Numbered from the stretch's first letter, positions 1-7,188 are shown. The stretch is 9,684 nucleotides of DNA from Clostridiales bacterium (GCA_030154385.1 JASKJZ010000067.1:1-9684); one strand, 5' to 3'. Made by a program: numbers and translations. Notes: generated by a model from the letters alone, not told the origin.

Positions 1-854
1 TGCTTCGCTCCAAAGACACGTCGTATCACATGTGGGGTAATCAAATCGATAAATCCAATCGTTCCCACAAAGGAAACGGCGGTGCCCGTTAAAACTGCAC
101 TTAACGCAATCAAAATAATTTTGACTTTCTTGGTATTGACCCCCATAGCATTTGCCTGCTCTTCTCCAAAGGTCAAAATGTCCATTTCTCTCGAAAAGGT
201 GAAAAATATGATAAGGCAGATTGCCAAAATGGGAGCTAGTACATACACATAGCGCCATTCCTTCATCGAAAAACTCCCAAGCTGCCAAAGAGCAATGCGC
301 TGCGAATACTCCTTAGAGGTCGCAGCTAACATTGACATAATTGCATTGGTGAATAAGGATATCACCATACCCGTTAGCACAATGGTATAATTCGACAGGT
401 TGTGATCAAAACACTCCGCCAAAAATATAGCGAAAAATACGGTTCCAAGTCCAAATAAAAGCCCTACGGCAGGCATCAGAAAAACACCCAAAAGCCCGGT
501 AGAAAAACCACCCATCATAACAAGGACGGCACCAAGTCCTGCACCCGATGACACCCCAAGCCCGTAAGGGGACGCCAACGGGTTTTTAAGAACGGACTGA
601 ATCACGCTTCCGCTCACTGAAAGCGCTGCCCCTACTAAAAAAGCAAGCAGCACTCTTGGAAGCCGTATCGTCAAAATAAGTCCCTGATTAATTGGATTAA
701 TTGATTCCGGTAATGGCCTTTTTAGTATTCGATAGCCAATAATTTCAAATATCTCTTTTGGCGTAATCAATACGCTTCCTAAAAACACTCCTAGAAAGAG
801 TGTAAGAAGCGAAACTATAATTAAAATTCCTGCTCTTTTTGTTGTCTTATTCAT
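1..854 (-). CDS. btuC: BtuC/FecD-family ABC transporter permease, C-terminus cut by window edge
   Basis: Membrane permease of a binding-protein-dependent importer of the FecCD family (cobalamin, heme, iron-siderophore uptake). About 284 residues are visible from ATG at 854; the family is usually 330-350 residues, so roughly the last 50 lie beyond base 1. Seen in the translation: a first hydrophobic helix at about 9-30; the family signature at 64-110 (RLPR, then SGSVIQ, then NPLASPYGLG and SSGAG); several further hydrophobic segments; and near the end the GFIDLITPH-R motif that contacts the ATPase. The start codon overlaps the stop of the binding-protein gene by 8 nt (ATGAATAA) and no strong ribosome site precedes it, which suggests translational coupling. 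The partner ATPase gene should follow just outside. Family assignment is very secure. Corrinoid as substrate is inferred from the adjacent cob genes; heme or siderophore cannot be excluded from sequence alone. Confidence 0.93.
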   Translation of the reverse strand, partial: MNKTTKRAGILIIVSLLTLFLGVFLGSVLITPKEIFEIIGYRILKRPLPESINPINQGLILTIRLPRVLLAFLVGAALSVSGSVIQSVLKNPLASPYGLGVSSGAGLGAVLVMMGGFSTGLLGVFLMPAVGLLFGLGTVFFAIFLAECFDHNLSNYTIVLTGMVISLFTNAIMSMLAATSKEYSQRIALWQLGSFSMKEWRYVYVLAPILAICLIIFFTFSREMDILTFGEEQANAMGVNTKKVKIILIALSAVLTGTAVSFVGTIGFIDLITPHVIRRVFGAK

Positions 855-1815
855 AAAACTCAGGATAAACCGCCTTTGCCATTTGTTCCAACGCTGTTAC
901 AATGTTCTCATTTGGAAGAGAGCTCGCCATATTGTCAATATAATAGACCTGCTTGTTTTGTACCGCACTTATATTGGAAAAGCCATCTCTTGCCAGTATC
1001 TCATCACAAGGATTTTCAATATAATTTACATTGGTCAGGATAACCTCAGGATTTTTACTAACCACCGATTCTGCTTCCACATTAATCCATCCCTCTTCCT
1101 TCGAAAAGATATTTTCTGCACCAATAAGCGTCAGCATTTCATCCAAAAACACCCCTGACCCAAAGCTATACATATAAGGCGCCGCCCCGATTTCAAAGTA
1201 GACTGTTTTTTTATCGGTTATGGTCGCTCCAATTTTTGAAATGGTGTCTATTTTTTCTTGCATCGCCTCTATAATTGCTTCACCCTTACTTGACTCGCCA
1301 AATACCTGACCCAAAAATAGAATGTCCTCCTTGATTGCTTCGATACTTGCGCTGGTAGGAATACAAATTACACAAATTCCCAAATCCTCTAACTGCTTAT
1401 AGGGGTCTTGTCCATCAATTAAGCTCATTCCCGTAATAAATACAAGGTCTGGCTTTAGCTGTGCCATTTGCTCGATGTCCGGATTCATCATATCAAAGGC
1501 TGGCAGACCGTCTGCAACACCGTCAAGTCCCACCGAATAAGTATCCACTGCAACAAGCTTATCTGCTTCCCCTAAATCAACTAACGTCTCCGTAATAGAT
1601 GGTGCAAGACTCATCACCGTTTGAATAGAATCTGGAACCTTTATTTCATTTCCCGCACGGTCAACACTCGGTACCTCTTCTTCCGCCTTTGGTTCTACCA
1701 CAACACTGGCTTGTGTCTCGTTGTTACTTTCTGTATCGTTTTGATTCGCACGGCATCCTGCCAAGGATAGCACCAGCACGAGGCCAAACACGAGTGTCCA
1801 AAACTTTTTATTCAT
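847..1815 (-). CDS. btuF: Lipoprotein substrate-binding protein of a corrinoid-type ABC importer (BtuF-like)
   Basis: Extracellular binding protein, 322 aa, that would capture the ligand and deliver it to the permease encoded next. The N-terminus is a lipoprotein signal: MNKK, a hydrophobic stretch at 6-18 and lipobox LAGC with Cys21 as the lipidated residue. A polar Asn/Glu-rich linker (22-50) follows. The periplasmic-binding fold of the Fe/B12 class starts at about 52 (DRAGNEIKVP, then MSLAPSITETLVDLG at 68-82), has NPDIEQMAQLKPDLVF at 111-126 in the first lobe, and has FEIGAAPYMYSFGSG at 207-221 in the second. Cysteines 148, 151 and 270 are present in the mature part, which is unusual for this class. 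An AAGGAG site (1822-1827) sits 6 nt before ATG and overlaps the stop codon of the cobC-like gene, 10 nt away. The corrinoid ligand is inferred from operon context; the fold also serves heme and siderophores. Confidence 0.92.
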   Translation of the reverse strand: MNKKFWTLVFGLVLVLSLAGCRANQNDTESNNETQASVVVEPKAEEEVPSVDRAGNEIKVPDSIQTVMSLAPSITETLVDLGEADKLVAVDTYSVGLDGVADGLPAFDMMNPDIEQMAQLKPDLVFITGMSLIDGQDPYKQLEDLGICVICIPTSASIEAIKEDILFLGQVFGESSKGEAIIEAMQEKIDTISKIGATITDKKTVYFEIGAAPYMYSFGSGVFLDEMLTLIGAENIFSKEEGWINVEAESVVSKNPEVILTNVNYIENPCDEILARDGFSNISAVQNKQVYYIDNMASSLPNENIVTALEQMAKAVYPEFYE

Positions 1816-1825
1816 ATTGTTCTCC

Positions 1826-2398
1826 TTATAACTCTTGGTATCTTATTTGATTGTTTTCCCAATCCACTACATAGCCCCTTCCAAAATCCGGCTGCCATTC
1901 ATAGTAATTTTTTTCTCCTGGAAACTGCAGCTGCATCCATTCCGCGATGACGCCCCCATGCGTTACTACAAGGATGGAAGCATCTGTCTTTTCATAGTAG
2001 CAACAAAGCTTTTGATAGCCCCATTGGATGCGTTTTAGGAAGGCTTCTCTTCCCTCTCCGTTTGGAAATGGTGCCGTTTGGTAATGCTTTTGCCACTCGA
2101 TGTAAACAGGCTGATTTTTTAGCTCCTTGTAAGTATACATCTCAAAATCTCCAAAATCAATCTCATCCCATTCCGAAAGTACGAAATCCGGCTCTTTTTG
2201 ATAGAGCTGATACAAGGTCTGCCTTGTACGCTTTTTACTGCTTGTCACAAAATAGTCTGCCTTGGGATAATTGATTCGATCCCTTTGTTCCATTAGCTCC
2301 TCTATTCCTTCTTTGCAAAGGGATAAATCCGTCTTTCCGCAAAAACGCTTCTCCACATTGGCAAGAGTCTTGCCATGGCGTATGACCTGAATCTTCAT
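1826..2398 (-). CDS. cobC: Histidine phosphatase, probable alpha-ribazole phosphatase CobC
   Basis: Histidine (phosphoglycerate mutase-like) phosphatase of 190 aa. In cobalamin operons this family removes the 5'-phosphate from alpha-ribazole phosphate or from cobalamin phosphate, finishing the nucleotide loop. The N-terminal catalytic motif RHGKT is at 7-11 with His8 as the phospho-acceptor. FCGKTDLSLCKEG follows near 18-30, then the SSKKRTRQT arginine region, an acidic EIDFGDFE stretch, and the second catalytic histidine in THGG at His147. I chose ATG at 2398 because it overlaps the stop of the preceding short CobU-like gene by 4 nt (ATGA) and leaves the usual short lead-in before RHG. A TTG at 2422 would add eight residues inside the upstream gene. 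Family is certain; the CobC role rests on context, since a generic sugar-phosphate phosphatase would look similar. Confidence 0.88.
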   Translation of the reverse strand: MKIQVIRHGKTLANVEKRFCGKTDLSLCKEGIEELMEQRDRINYPKADYFVTSSKKRTRQTLYQLYQKEPDFVLSEWDEIDFGDFEMYTYKELKNQPVYIEWQKHYQTAPFPNGEGREAFLKRIQWGYQKLCCYYEKTDASILVVTHGGVIAEWMQLQFPGEKNYYEWQPDFGRGYVVDWENNQIRYQEL

Positions 2399-2775
2399 TT
2401 TAAACGACTCCCAATCCCACAAAATACCCGAATCACCTCATCTGCTTCCAGAGAGAGCATCGTAAGGGCCCGACCACAGGTTTCACGGTATACGCGAAGC
2501 TCCCTCTCCATGGGTACGATACCGCATGAATTATCCTCACAGATAATGATGGAGGAACGAAGCATTTCCTTTCTTTCCCTCAAATAATCAATCGTGTCTA
2601 TCCCTTCTCTGGTCTGGGAAAGAATCAGCTTCTCAAGCCCATATATTACAAATGCCTCTTCTTTTAAAATGGAGCAATCCGCTTGACATCGGTAAATATC
2701 CGTTTCTTTGATGGAATAGCGTTCCTTTGCATAAGCAAGCTTTCCTTGATATGCCCCTCCAAAAATCAATTTCAT
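2395..2775 (-). CDS. Short CobU-like protein (second cobinamide kinase/guanylyltransferase homolog)
   Basis: A 126-aa protein resembling a shortened CobU (adenosylcobinamide kinase/guanylyltransferase, usually about 180 aa). The N-terminus has a degenerate P-loop, GGAYQGKL at 6-13, where CobU has GKS/T, so the nucleotide-contacting hydroxyl residue is replaced by Leu13. The segment that should carry the guanylated histidine and its arginines is missing. The C-terminal half fits CobU well: hydrophobic strand IIICED (76-81), GIVP at 85-88, the E-R...YRE..G stretch, then the terminal strand ending CGIGSRLK. ATG at 2775 is preceded by an AAGGA site 7 nt away (2783-2787) and lies 14 nt after cobS; the stop overlaps the cobC-like start by 4 nt. 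The frame stays open upstream through cobS but that part has no family similarity. Possible roles are a partner of the full-length CobU, a specialised kinase or a decayed paralog. Homology is good; activity is uncertain. Confidence 0.8.
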   Translation of the reverse strand: MKLIFGGAYQGKLAYAKERYSIKETDIYRCQADCSILKEEAFVIYGLEKLILSQTREGIDTIDYLRERKEMLRSSIIICEDNSCGIVPMERELRVYRETCGRALTMLSLEADEVIRVFCGIGSRLK

Positions 2776-2789
2776 TTTAATATCCTTTC

Positions 2790-3545
2790 CTACATCCATG
2801 CATAGAACAAAAGAGCAAAAAGCTCTCCTGCGGTCACCATATAACCTGAAATATCCCCCGACATCCCACCAAGCTGCCTGGTCGCATGAAAAAACAAAAC
2901 TGTATTTACAAGCAGCATCGAAAGGAATACGAGAATATCTGTTGTATTTCTTCGCAGAATCAATACCCCAAAAAGCAACAGCAAATAAAGGAACAGAACG
3001 CCAAGCTGCCAGCTCTTTTTGTCCTTTTGATAAATGGTGAGATAGCTGTTTTTTGAGATGGGAGTACCTTGCATCACACAAAAACCAGTAATGCAGCGAG
3101 ACACCACTGGAATATATAAAAAGCAGAATACACTTTTTCCAGCTTCTAGTACCGTATACATGGAGACAAACGAAAAGAACATCCATAGAAGGCACGCAAT
3201 TACAGCAAATGCCCCGACATGGGAGTCCTTTAAAATGCGCTGCTTTTCTTCCATACTTTTTCTCGAACCAATCGCATCACAGACATCCATAAATCCATCC
3301 ACATGTAAAAAACCACTCAAAATCGCCGGTATGACCATAAGGATTCCTGTCGATAACATAAGCGGCGGCTTCCACCAAAGAAAAAGCCGTCCTAAGGCAT
3401 ACCAAATAAGTCCAATCAGCACACCAACCAATGGATAAAAGGGAATTAGAAATTTCGAAGCCCGGTCATCCCAGGGATTTCCTCTGACTGGTAATACCGA
3501 AAACATACTTACCGACATCTTAAAGCCGGTCAGCAATTGACGCAA
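2790..3545 (-). CDS. cobS: Adenosylcobinamide-GDP ribazoletransferase (cobalamin synthase) CobS
   Basis: Integral membrane enzyme that joins adenosylcobinamide-GDP with alpha-ribazole (or its phosphate) to form cobalamin (or its phosphate). From TTG at 3545 it has 251 aa, the usual family size. Motifs in this numbering: FSVLP near 16-20; the metal-binding core HVDGFMDVCDAI at 81-92 with Asp83, Asp87 and Asp90; KDSHVGAF just after; and LGGMSGD near 225-231. Several hydrophobic segments span the length. The start is a judgement: TTG is preceded by an excellent AAGGAGGGG at the right distance and gives the family-typical lead-in MRQLLTGFKMSVSM. ATG at 3581 lies far inside cobU with no ribosome site, and ATG at 3518 would leave few residues before the conserved FSVLP. 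The gene overlaps the end of cobU by 26 nt. It is flanked by two CobU-like genes. Confidence 0.93.
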   Translation of the reverse strand: MRQLLTGFKMSVSMFSVLPVRGNPWDDRASKFLIPFYPLVGVLIGLIWYALGRLFLWWKPPLMLSTGILMVIPAILSGFLHVDGFMDVCDAIGSRKSMEEKQRILKDSHVGAFAVIACLLWMFFSFVSMYTVLEAGKSVFCFLYIPVVSRCITGFCVMQGTPISKNSYLTIYQKDKKSWQLGVLFLYLLLLFGVLILRRNTTDILVFLSMLLVNTVLFFHATRQLGGMSGDISGYMVTAGELFALLFYAWM

Positions 3546-4080
3546 ATAAATCCCCTCCTTTGTGTACGAAAACATTGCCATAAGCCATTTCTAATACGAC
3601 ATCACAATGAGCTGCACAGATTTGATCCAGGTGCCCAAGGCTTTGTTGATATGCCTTCGTAGTCGCATCAAATAAATGGGCATCGGAATAGATGGCATCC
3701 GATACGACTACAATGTTTTCGATGGAATGAAAGATAGTGACCAAGTCTTCTTGAATACGATGCTCCGCCTCCAGGTCTATTTCTGCCGTTCCAAACATCT
3801 CATTGGCAAGTAAGGCAGTGGTGCTATCCAGCAAAAAAGAGCCTTCCTTTTTCGCATGCAAAAGAAGGTCTCCTATGTTTTTTGCATATTCCAGCGTCAA
3901 AAAGCCTTGTCCATGGCGCTCTCTTCTATGCCGCAGAATACGCTCCTCATCCTCCGAATCGACAGGCTCCATGGTCGCAACATAATAAAGCGGCTGCGCT
4001 TCTTTTTTCTGAGCTATGCTAATTTTTTGTGCCATGGTTGATTTTCCATTTTTACAACCGCCCGATATAAAAATCCGCAT
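3520..4080 (-). CDS. cobU: CobU-type adenosylcobinamide kinase / adenosylcobinamide-phosphate guanylyltransferase
   Basis: Predicted to phosphorylate adenosylcobinamide and then transfer GMP to give adenosylcobinamide-GDP, the substrate of CobS. It has 186 aa, the normal CobU length. Seen: P-loop GGCKNGKS at 7-14; the YVAT strand; the RILRHRRER stretch at 47-55, with His51 aligning to the guanylated histidine of Salmonella CobU; and a LLDSTTALLANEMF segment matching the Walker B-like region. The C-terminal third is divergent: where CobU usually has NE-G-GIVP and a following arginine pattern, this protein has VSDAIYSDAHLFD. That missing motif is present in the short CobU-like protein two genes downstream. 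The ATG at 4080 has an AGGAGG site that overlaps the cobT stop; the gap to cobT is 8 nt. Assignment to the CobU family is firm; whether both activities reside in this one chain is less sure. Confidence 0.88.
   Translation of the reverse strand: MRIFISGGCKNGKSTMAQKISIAQKKEAQPLYYVATMEPVDSEDEERILRHRRERHGQGFLTLEYAKNIGDLLLHAKKEGSFLLDSTTALLANEMFGTAEIDLEAEHRIQEDLVTIFHSIENIVVVSDAIYSDAHLFDATTKAYQQSLGHLDQICAAHCDVVLEMAYGNVFVHKGGDLFASIADRL
3552..3560 (-). promoter_or_regulatory. Strong ribosome binding site for cobS inside the cobU coding region
   Basis: On the minus strand this reads AAGGAGGGG, near-perfect complementarity to the 16S tail, followed by ATTTAT and then TTG at 3545. It lies within the last codons of cobU (encoding KGG). 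Its placement decides the cobS start in favour of TTG over the two in-frame ATGs and indicates that cobS is translated by initiation on the cobU message. Confidence 0.75.
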
Positions 4081-4088
4081 AAATCCTC

Positions 4089-5192
4089 CTACGAAAATGC
4101 ATCCTCCGATTTGAGTGGTTCTAAATAATCCGTGTTAATATTCGCCTGTTCAAAGGTCGCCATGTCGCGAACAATCATGCATGCAGCTTCTAGCATTGAA
4201 AACATTAGCGGACAACCGCTCCCCTCTCCAAGGCGCATATCAAGATGCAATGGTGCACGAAGCGAAAGTGCTTTCAAGGCAAGCTCGTATCCTCGCTCAT
4301 GGGAATGGTGTGAGGCAAACATATAGGAGACAGCATCCTTGCAAAGCCTTGCTGCACAAAGTGCTGCTACAATGGATATAAAACCATCGATTACCACGGG
4401 TATCCGATAAAGGGCTGCTCCTAAATAGGCACCTGTCATAGCCGCAAGGTCAAACCCACCCACCTTTTGTAAGCAGTCCAATGGGTCATCCCGGTCTGGC
4501 TGATTCATTAAAAGTGCCTGCTTCACCACCCAAAGCTTTTTTTCATAGCCCTCTTTGGTAAGGCCTGCACCCTTTCCGACCACCTCCTCGATTGCTTCCA
4601 TTGGAAGTCCCAAGAGTGCTGCTAAAAGTGCACTGCTAGTAGTGGTATTTCCGATGCCCATTTCGCCAATCCCGATTAGCTGATAACCTTTGCTTGCAGC
4701 ATTTTTTACGGTATCCATACCGATAAAAACGGCTTCGATTGCCTCTTCCAAGGACATCGCAGCCATCTTTGCTATATTACTAGTACCTCTTCGAATTTTA
4801 CGGTCTACTAAATCTTTGTGACAAAGGTCTGCATCGACTCCAACGTCTGTAACGCACAAATCGCTTCCAAAATGCTTCGCAAGTACAGATACTCCAGTGC
4901 GTCCTTCCAGCATATTGATGGTCTGCAAGGCAGTAATCTCTTTTGGTCCAGAAGCAATCCCTTCTTCCACCACTCCATTGTCCGCACTAAAAACCAATAC
5001 GATACGTCGATTTAGGTTGTTTTTTATAGAGCCTGTGATGGAGGAAATCCGTACTGCCATATGTTCTAATTCACCAAGGCTTCCTGGCGGCTTTGCCAAC
5101 GAATCAAGGTACTCTTTGGTCCTATCTGCTGTTTCTTTGGACACAGAATCTATCCTCTTTATCTGTTCCAATAAATCATTTTTTGTTTTCAT
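4089..5192 (-). CDS. cobT: Nicotinate-nucleotide:dimethylbenzimidazole phosphoribosyltransferase CobT
   Basis: Cytoplasmic enzyme that moves ribose phosphate from nicotinate mononucleotide to a lower-ligand base (dimethylbenzimidazole or another base), giving alpha-ribazole phosphate. It has 367 aa, slightly longer than the roughly 355 of enterobacterial CobT. Motifs: KPPGSLG at 34-40; ADNGVVEEG at 70-78, with Asn where proteobacterial CobT has His (ADHG), a variant I recall as common in Clostridia; VTDVGVD at 114-120; GEMGIGNTTTS at 176-186; and RLGEGSG at 320-326, where Glu323 matches the catalytic glutamate. ATG at 5192 directly abuts the galE stop (TAGATG) and there is no clear ribosome site, so translation probably depends on ribosomes finishing galE. 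No synthesis gene for the lower ligand is in the window, so the base used cannot be told from this sequence. Confidence 0.96.
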   Translation of the reverse strand: MKTKNDLLEQIKRIDSVSKETADRTKEYLDSLAKPPGSLGELEHMAVRISSITGSIKNNLNRRIVLVFSADNGVVEEGIASGPKEITALQTINMLEGRTGVSVLAKHFGSDLCVTDVGVDADLCHKDLVDRKIRRGTSNIAKMAAMSLEEAIEAVFIGMDTVKNAASKGYQLIGIGEMGIGNTTTSSALLAALLGLPMEAIEEVVGKGAGLTKEGYEKKLWVVKQALLMNQPDRDDPLDCLQKVGGFDLAAMTGAYLGAALYRIPVVIDGFISIVAALCAARLCKDAVSYMFASHHSHERGYELALKALSLRAPLHLDMRLGEGSGCPLMFSMLEAACMIVRDMATFEQANINTDYLEPLKSEDAFS

Positions 5193-6209
5193 CTATTCTT
5201 GATACCCATTTGGATTTTGGGACTGCCAACGATAGGAATCCTCACACATTTCTTCAATTCCATATGCAGCCCTCCAAGAAAGTTCCCTATATGCCTTACT
5301 TGGATCGCAGTAGCAGGTCGCGATATCTCCAGGTCTTCTCTCAAGAATTTGATAAGCAATCTTTTTTCCGCATGCTTTTTCATAAGCATGTACGACTTCA
5401 AGGACACTATAGCCTTTTCCTGTTCCCAGATTATAAATACGAACCGCTGGGGCATCTTTTAGCTTTTCAATTGCCCGAACATGACCCGCCGCAAGATCGA
5501 CTACATGTATATAATCTCTTACTCCCGTACCATCTACGGTATCATAATCATTTCCAAAGACGCCAAGACAGGATAATTTTCCAACTGCAACCTGTGCAAT
5601 ATAAGGCACTAAATTATTTGGAATTCCTTTTGGGTCTTCGCCAATGAGCCCACTTTTATGCGCACCAATCGGATTGAAGTAACGAAGTAATATCACATTC
5701 CACGAGGAATCTGCGGTATGCAGATCCGTTAGAATCTGTTCCAGCATGGATTTTGTTTGACCATAGGGGTTGGTAATCTCTCCTTTTGGACAGTCTTCTG
5801 TAATTGGTACAAATTGGGGATTTCCATAAACTGTGGCAGATGAACTAAAGACAATATTCTTGACTTGATGTTCCTTCATCACTTCACAAAGCGTCAAGGT
5901 TCCACCTATGTTATTTTGATAGTAAGAAAGTGGCTTCTTTACAGACTCTCCTACTGCCTTAAATCCTGCAAAATGGATTACGGAATCAATAACCTCTTGA
6001 CCAAAAACAAAGTCAAGTTCCTCTTTATTGCAAATATCCGCTTCATAAAAGGTAACGGTCTTACCTGTGATTGCCTCCACCCGCTTAATCGACTCCATAC
6101 TTGCATTACTAAGGTTATCCACAACCACAACCTCATAACCCTCATTTAATAGGGCAACCAAGGTGTGACTTCCAATATAACCAGCTCCGCCTGTCACTAA
6201 AATTGACAT
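5193..6209 (-). CDS. galE: UDP-glucose 4-epimerase GalE
   Basis: NAD-dependent short-chain dehydrogenase/reductase-type epimerase that interconverts UDP-glucose and UDP-galactose in the Leloir pathway and supplies UDP-galactose for surface glycans. From ATG at 6209 it has 338 aa, the same length as E. coli GalE, and key residues fall at the same numbers: GGAGYIGSH nucleotide-binding loop at 7-15, Asp31, Ser124 in SSSATVYG, and Tyr149/Lys153 of the YxxxK catalytic pair. NPIGAHKSG and the RRPGDIATCYCDPSKA region are also typical. This start has a GGAAGG site about 9 nt upstream. An in-frame ATG at 6218 has the site too close, and a start at 6242 falls at the predicted transcription start, so neither is favoured. 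The gene abuts cobT with no spacer and appears to be the first gene of the cobalamin operon. UDP-GalNAc activity cannot be ruled out. Confidence 0.96.
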   Translation of the reverse strand: MSILVTGGAGYIGSHTLVALLNEGYEVVVVDNLSNASMESIKRVEAITGKTVTFYEADICNKEELDFVFGQEVIDSVIHFAGFKAVGESVKKPLSYYQNNIGGTLTLCEVMKEHQVKNIVFSSSATVYGNPQFVPITEDCPKGEITNPYGQTKSMLEQILTDLHTADSSWNVILLRYFNPIGAHKSGLIGEDPKGIPNNLVPYIAQVAVGKLSCLGVFGNDYDTVDGTGVRDYIHVVDLAAGHVRAIEKLKDAPAVRIYNLGTGKGYSVLEVVHAYEKACGKKIAYQILERRPGDIATCYCDPSKAYRELSWRAAYGIEEMCEDSYRWQSQNPNGYQE

Positions 6210-6245
6210 CTTATTCATCCTTCCTTGTGTTTTATCGTTCACCCT

Positions 6246-6274
6246 ATTATACCTCGCTTCCCTGGAAAAAGTAA
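6246..6274 (-). promoter_or_regulatory. Predicted sigma-A promoter for galE and the downstream cob genes
   Basis: On the minus strand a perfect -10, TATAAT, occupies 6246-6251. With a 17-nt spacer the -35 position is TTACTT (6269-6274), a weak match to TTGACA. Transcription would start near 6239, leaving a leader of about 30 nt before galE, too short for a cobalamin riboswitch. No rho-independent terminator is evident between the phosphoesterase gene and this promoter, so read-through from upstream remains possible. Confidence 0.6.
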
Positions 6275-6297
6275 CCCTGTATTTTCATTCTAACCTT

Positions 6298-7188
6298 CTA
6301 GGATAATGCATGCTCGGATAATACCTCCTTCTGGATATGCATGTAATTGCACGAATCCACTGCTACTCCCCATTTTACAAGCCGAATTTTCCTAGCATCA
6401 ATTTCAAGTGCCACAATGCATCTTGGATGTATGCAGCTTCCACTATTAAAATAAAACGAGGCAGCATCTGGCTTACACATCGCATGATGGGTATGCCCAG
6501 CAACCGTAAGCTGCTTCTCGCTATTTGCCCAGCGCTCAATTTTATTGGGTCGAAGCTCCTGGTATGTTATGCTTCCCGTTGAACCCATTGGATAATTAAT
6601 ACCAATCTTTTCAAGTGGTCTCCAAACATGCAAAACTAACCATCTTCCAAGCCTCCATAAACGGTCATTTAAAAGTTCTCCTTGATGCCCATGCAGTAAA
6701 AATATACTGCTTCCCTCATCCTTTTCGGACACCGTTAATACGAATGCTTCTTGCGCTTCTATGCCAGGGAACAAAAACTCCATACAGTTTTGCGCTTCAT
6801 AATAGTATTTGGTCAAATATTTTCTAGTAAAGGCCTCCTTTTTCTTTTGTATATCATGATTTCCATAGACCATATAGAAACGATTATCCTTATAAAACAA
6901 AGAGAGCAGCCAGAAGATATGACTATACAACTGTATAATTCTCCGGTAATCCTTATTTTCCCATAATTCATCGCCATCTCCTAGTTCAATATACGTATAT
7001 CCCTTGTTATAATAATCGCGAAGTGCCGTAAAATAAATCTTTTCATTTTGTGCAAAATTATCATTCCATCCGCCGCATCCCCTATGGCAATCACTCATGA
7101 CCACGATTTTTGTATCCCGTCCCAGAATAATTCGAGTCGCATCCTGATAGACTTGTTCCATTCTTTTATTTTGACTATTTTCCAACAT
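6298..7188 (-). CDS. Calcineurin-like metallophosphoesterase, substrate unknown
   Basis: Metal-dependent phosphoesterase of 296 aa with the complete calcineurin-type metal-site set: SDCH (Asp33, His35), GDGDE with Asp71, GNHD (Asn110, His111, Asp112), HGH (His166, His168) and AGHTHH (His232, His234). The GDGDELWEN form recalls the GD-xE-W arrangement of UDP-diacylglucosamine pyrophosphatases (LpxH-like), but a Gram-positive host has no lipid A, so that activity is not implied. There is no signal peptide; a hydrophobic patch (HIFWLLSLF, near 90-98) lies inside the domain. I chose ATG at 7188 because GGAGG lies 7 nt upstream (7196-7200) and the protein then begins shortly before the domain. An in-frame ATG at 7272 would place 28 residues inside the previous gene. 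It overlaps the DUF4474-like gene by 14 nt, which suggests a shared function. Cytoplasmic and hydrolytic is all that can be said safely. Confidence 0.88.
   Translation of the reverse strand: MLENSQNKRMEQVYQDATRIILGRDTKIVVMSDCHRGCGGWNDNFAQNEKIYFTALRDYYNKGYTYIELGDGDELWENKDYRRIIQLYSHIFWLLSLFYKDNRFYMVYGNHDIQKKKEAFTRKYLTKYYYEAQNCMEFLFPGIEAQEAFVLTVSEKDEGSSIFLLHGHQGELLNDRLWRLGRWLVLHVWRPLEKIGINYPMGSTGSITYQELRPNKIERWANSEKQLTVAGHTHHAMCKPDAASFYFNSGSCIHPRCIVALEIDARKIRLVKWGVAVDSCNYMHIQKEVLSEHALS

Noticed and set aside
2776..3195. Upstream in-frame extension of the short CobU-like gene across most of cobS
   Set aside because: The extension shows no CobU similarity and overlaps the conserved cobS frame. 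The ATG at 2775 has its own ribosome site and begins exactly at the conserved strand and P-loop.
5093..5647. Plus-strand open frame of 184 codons crossing the galE-cobT junction
   Set aside because: It is antisense to two strongly conserved genes, has no recognisable domain or ribosome site, and its composition looks like a frame shadow.
6210..6242. Longer galE start adding 11 residues
   Set aside because: The longer start would sit at the predicted transcription start point, has no ribosome site, and the shorter form matches E. coli GalE in length and residue numbering.
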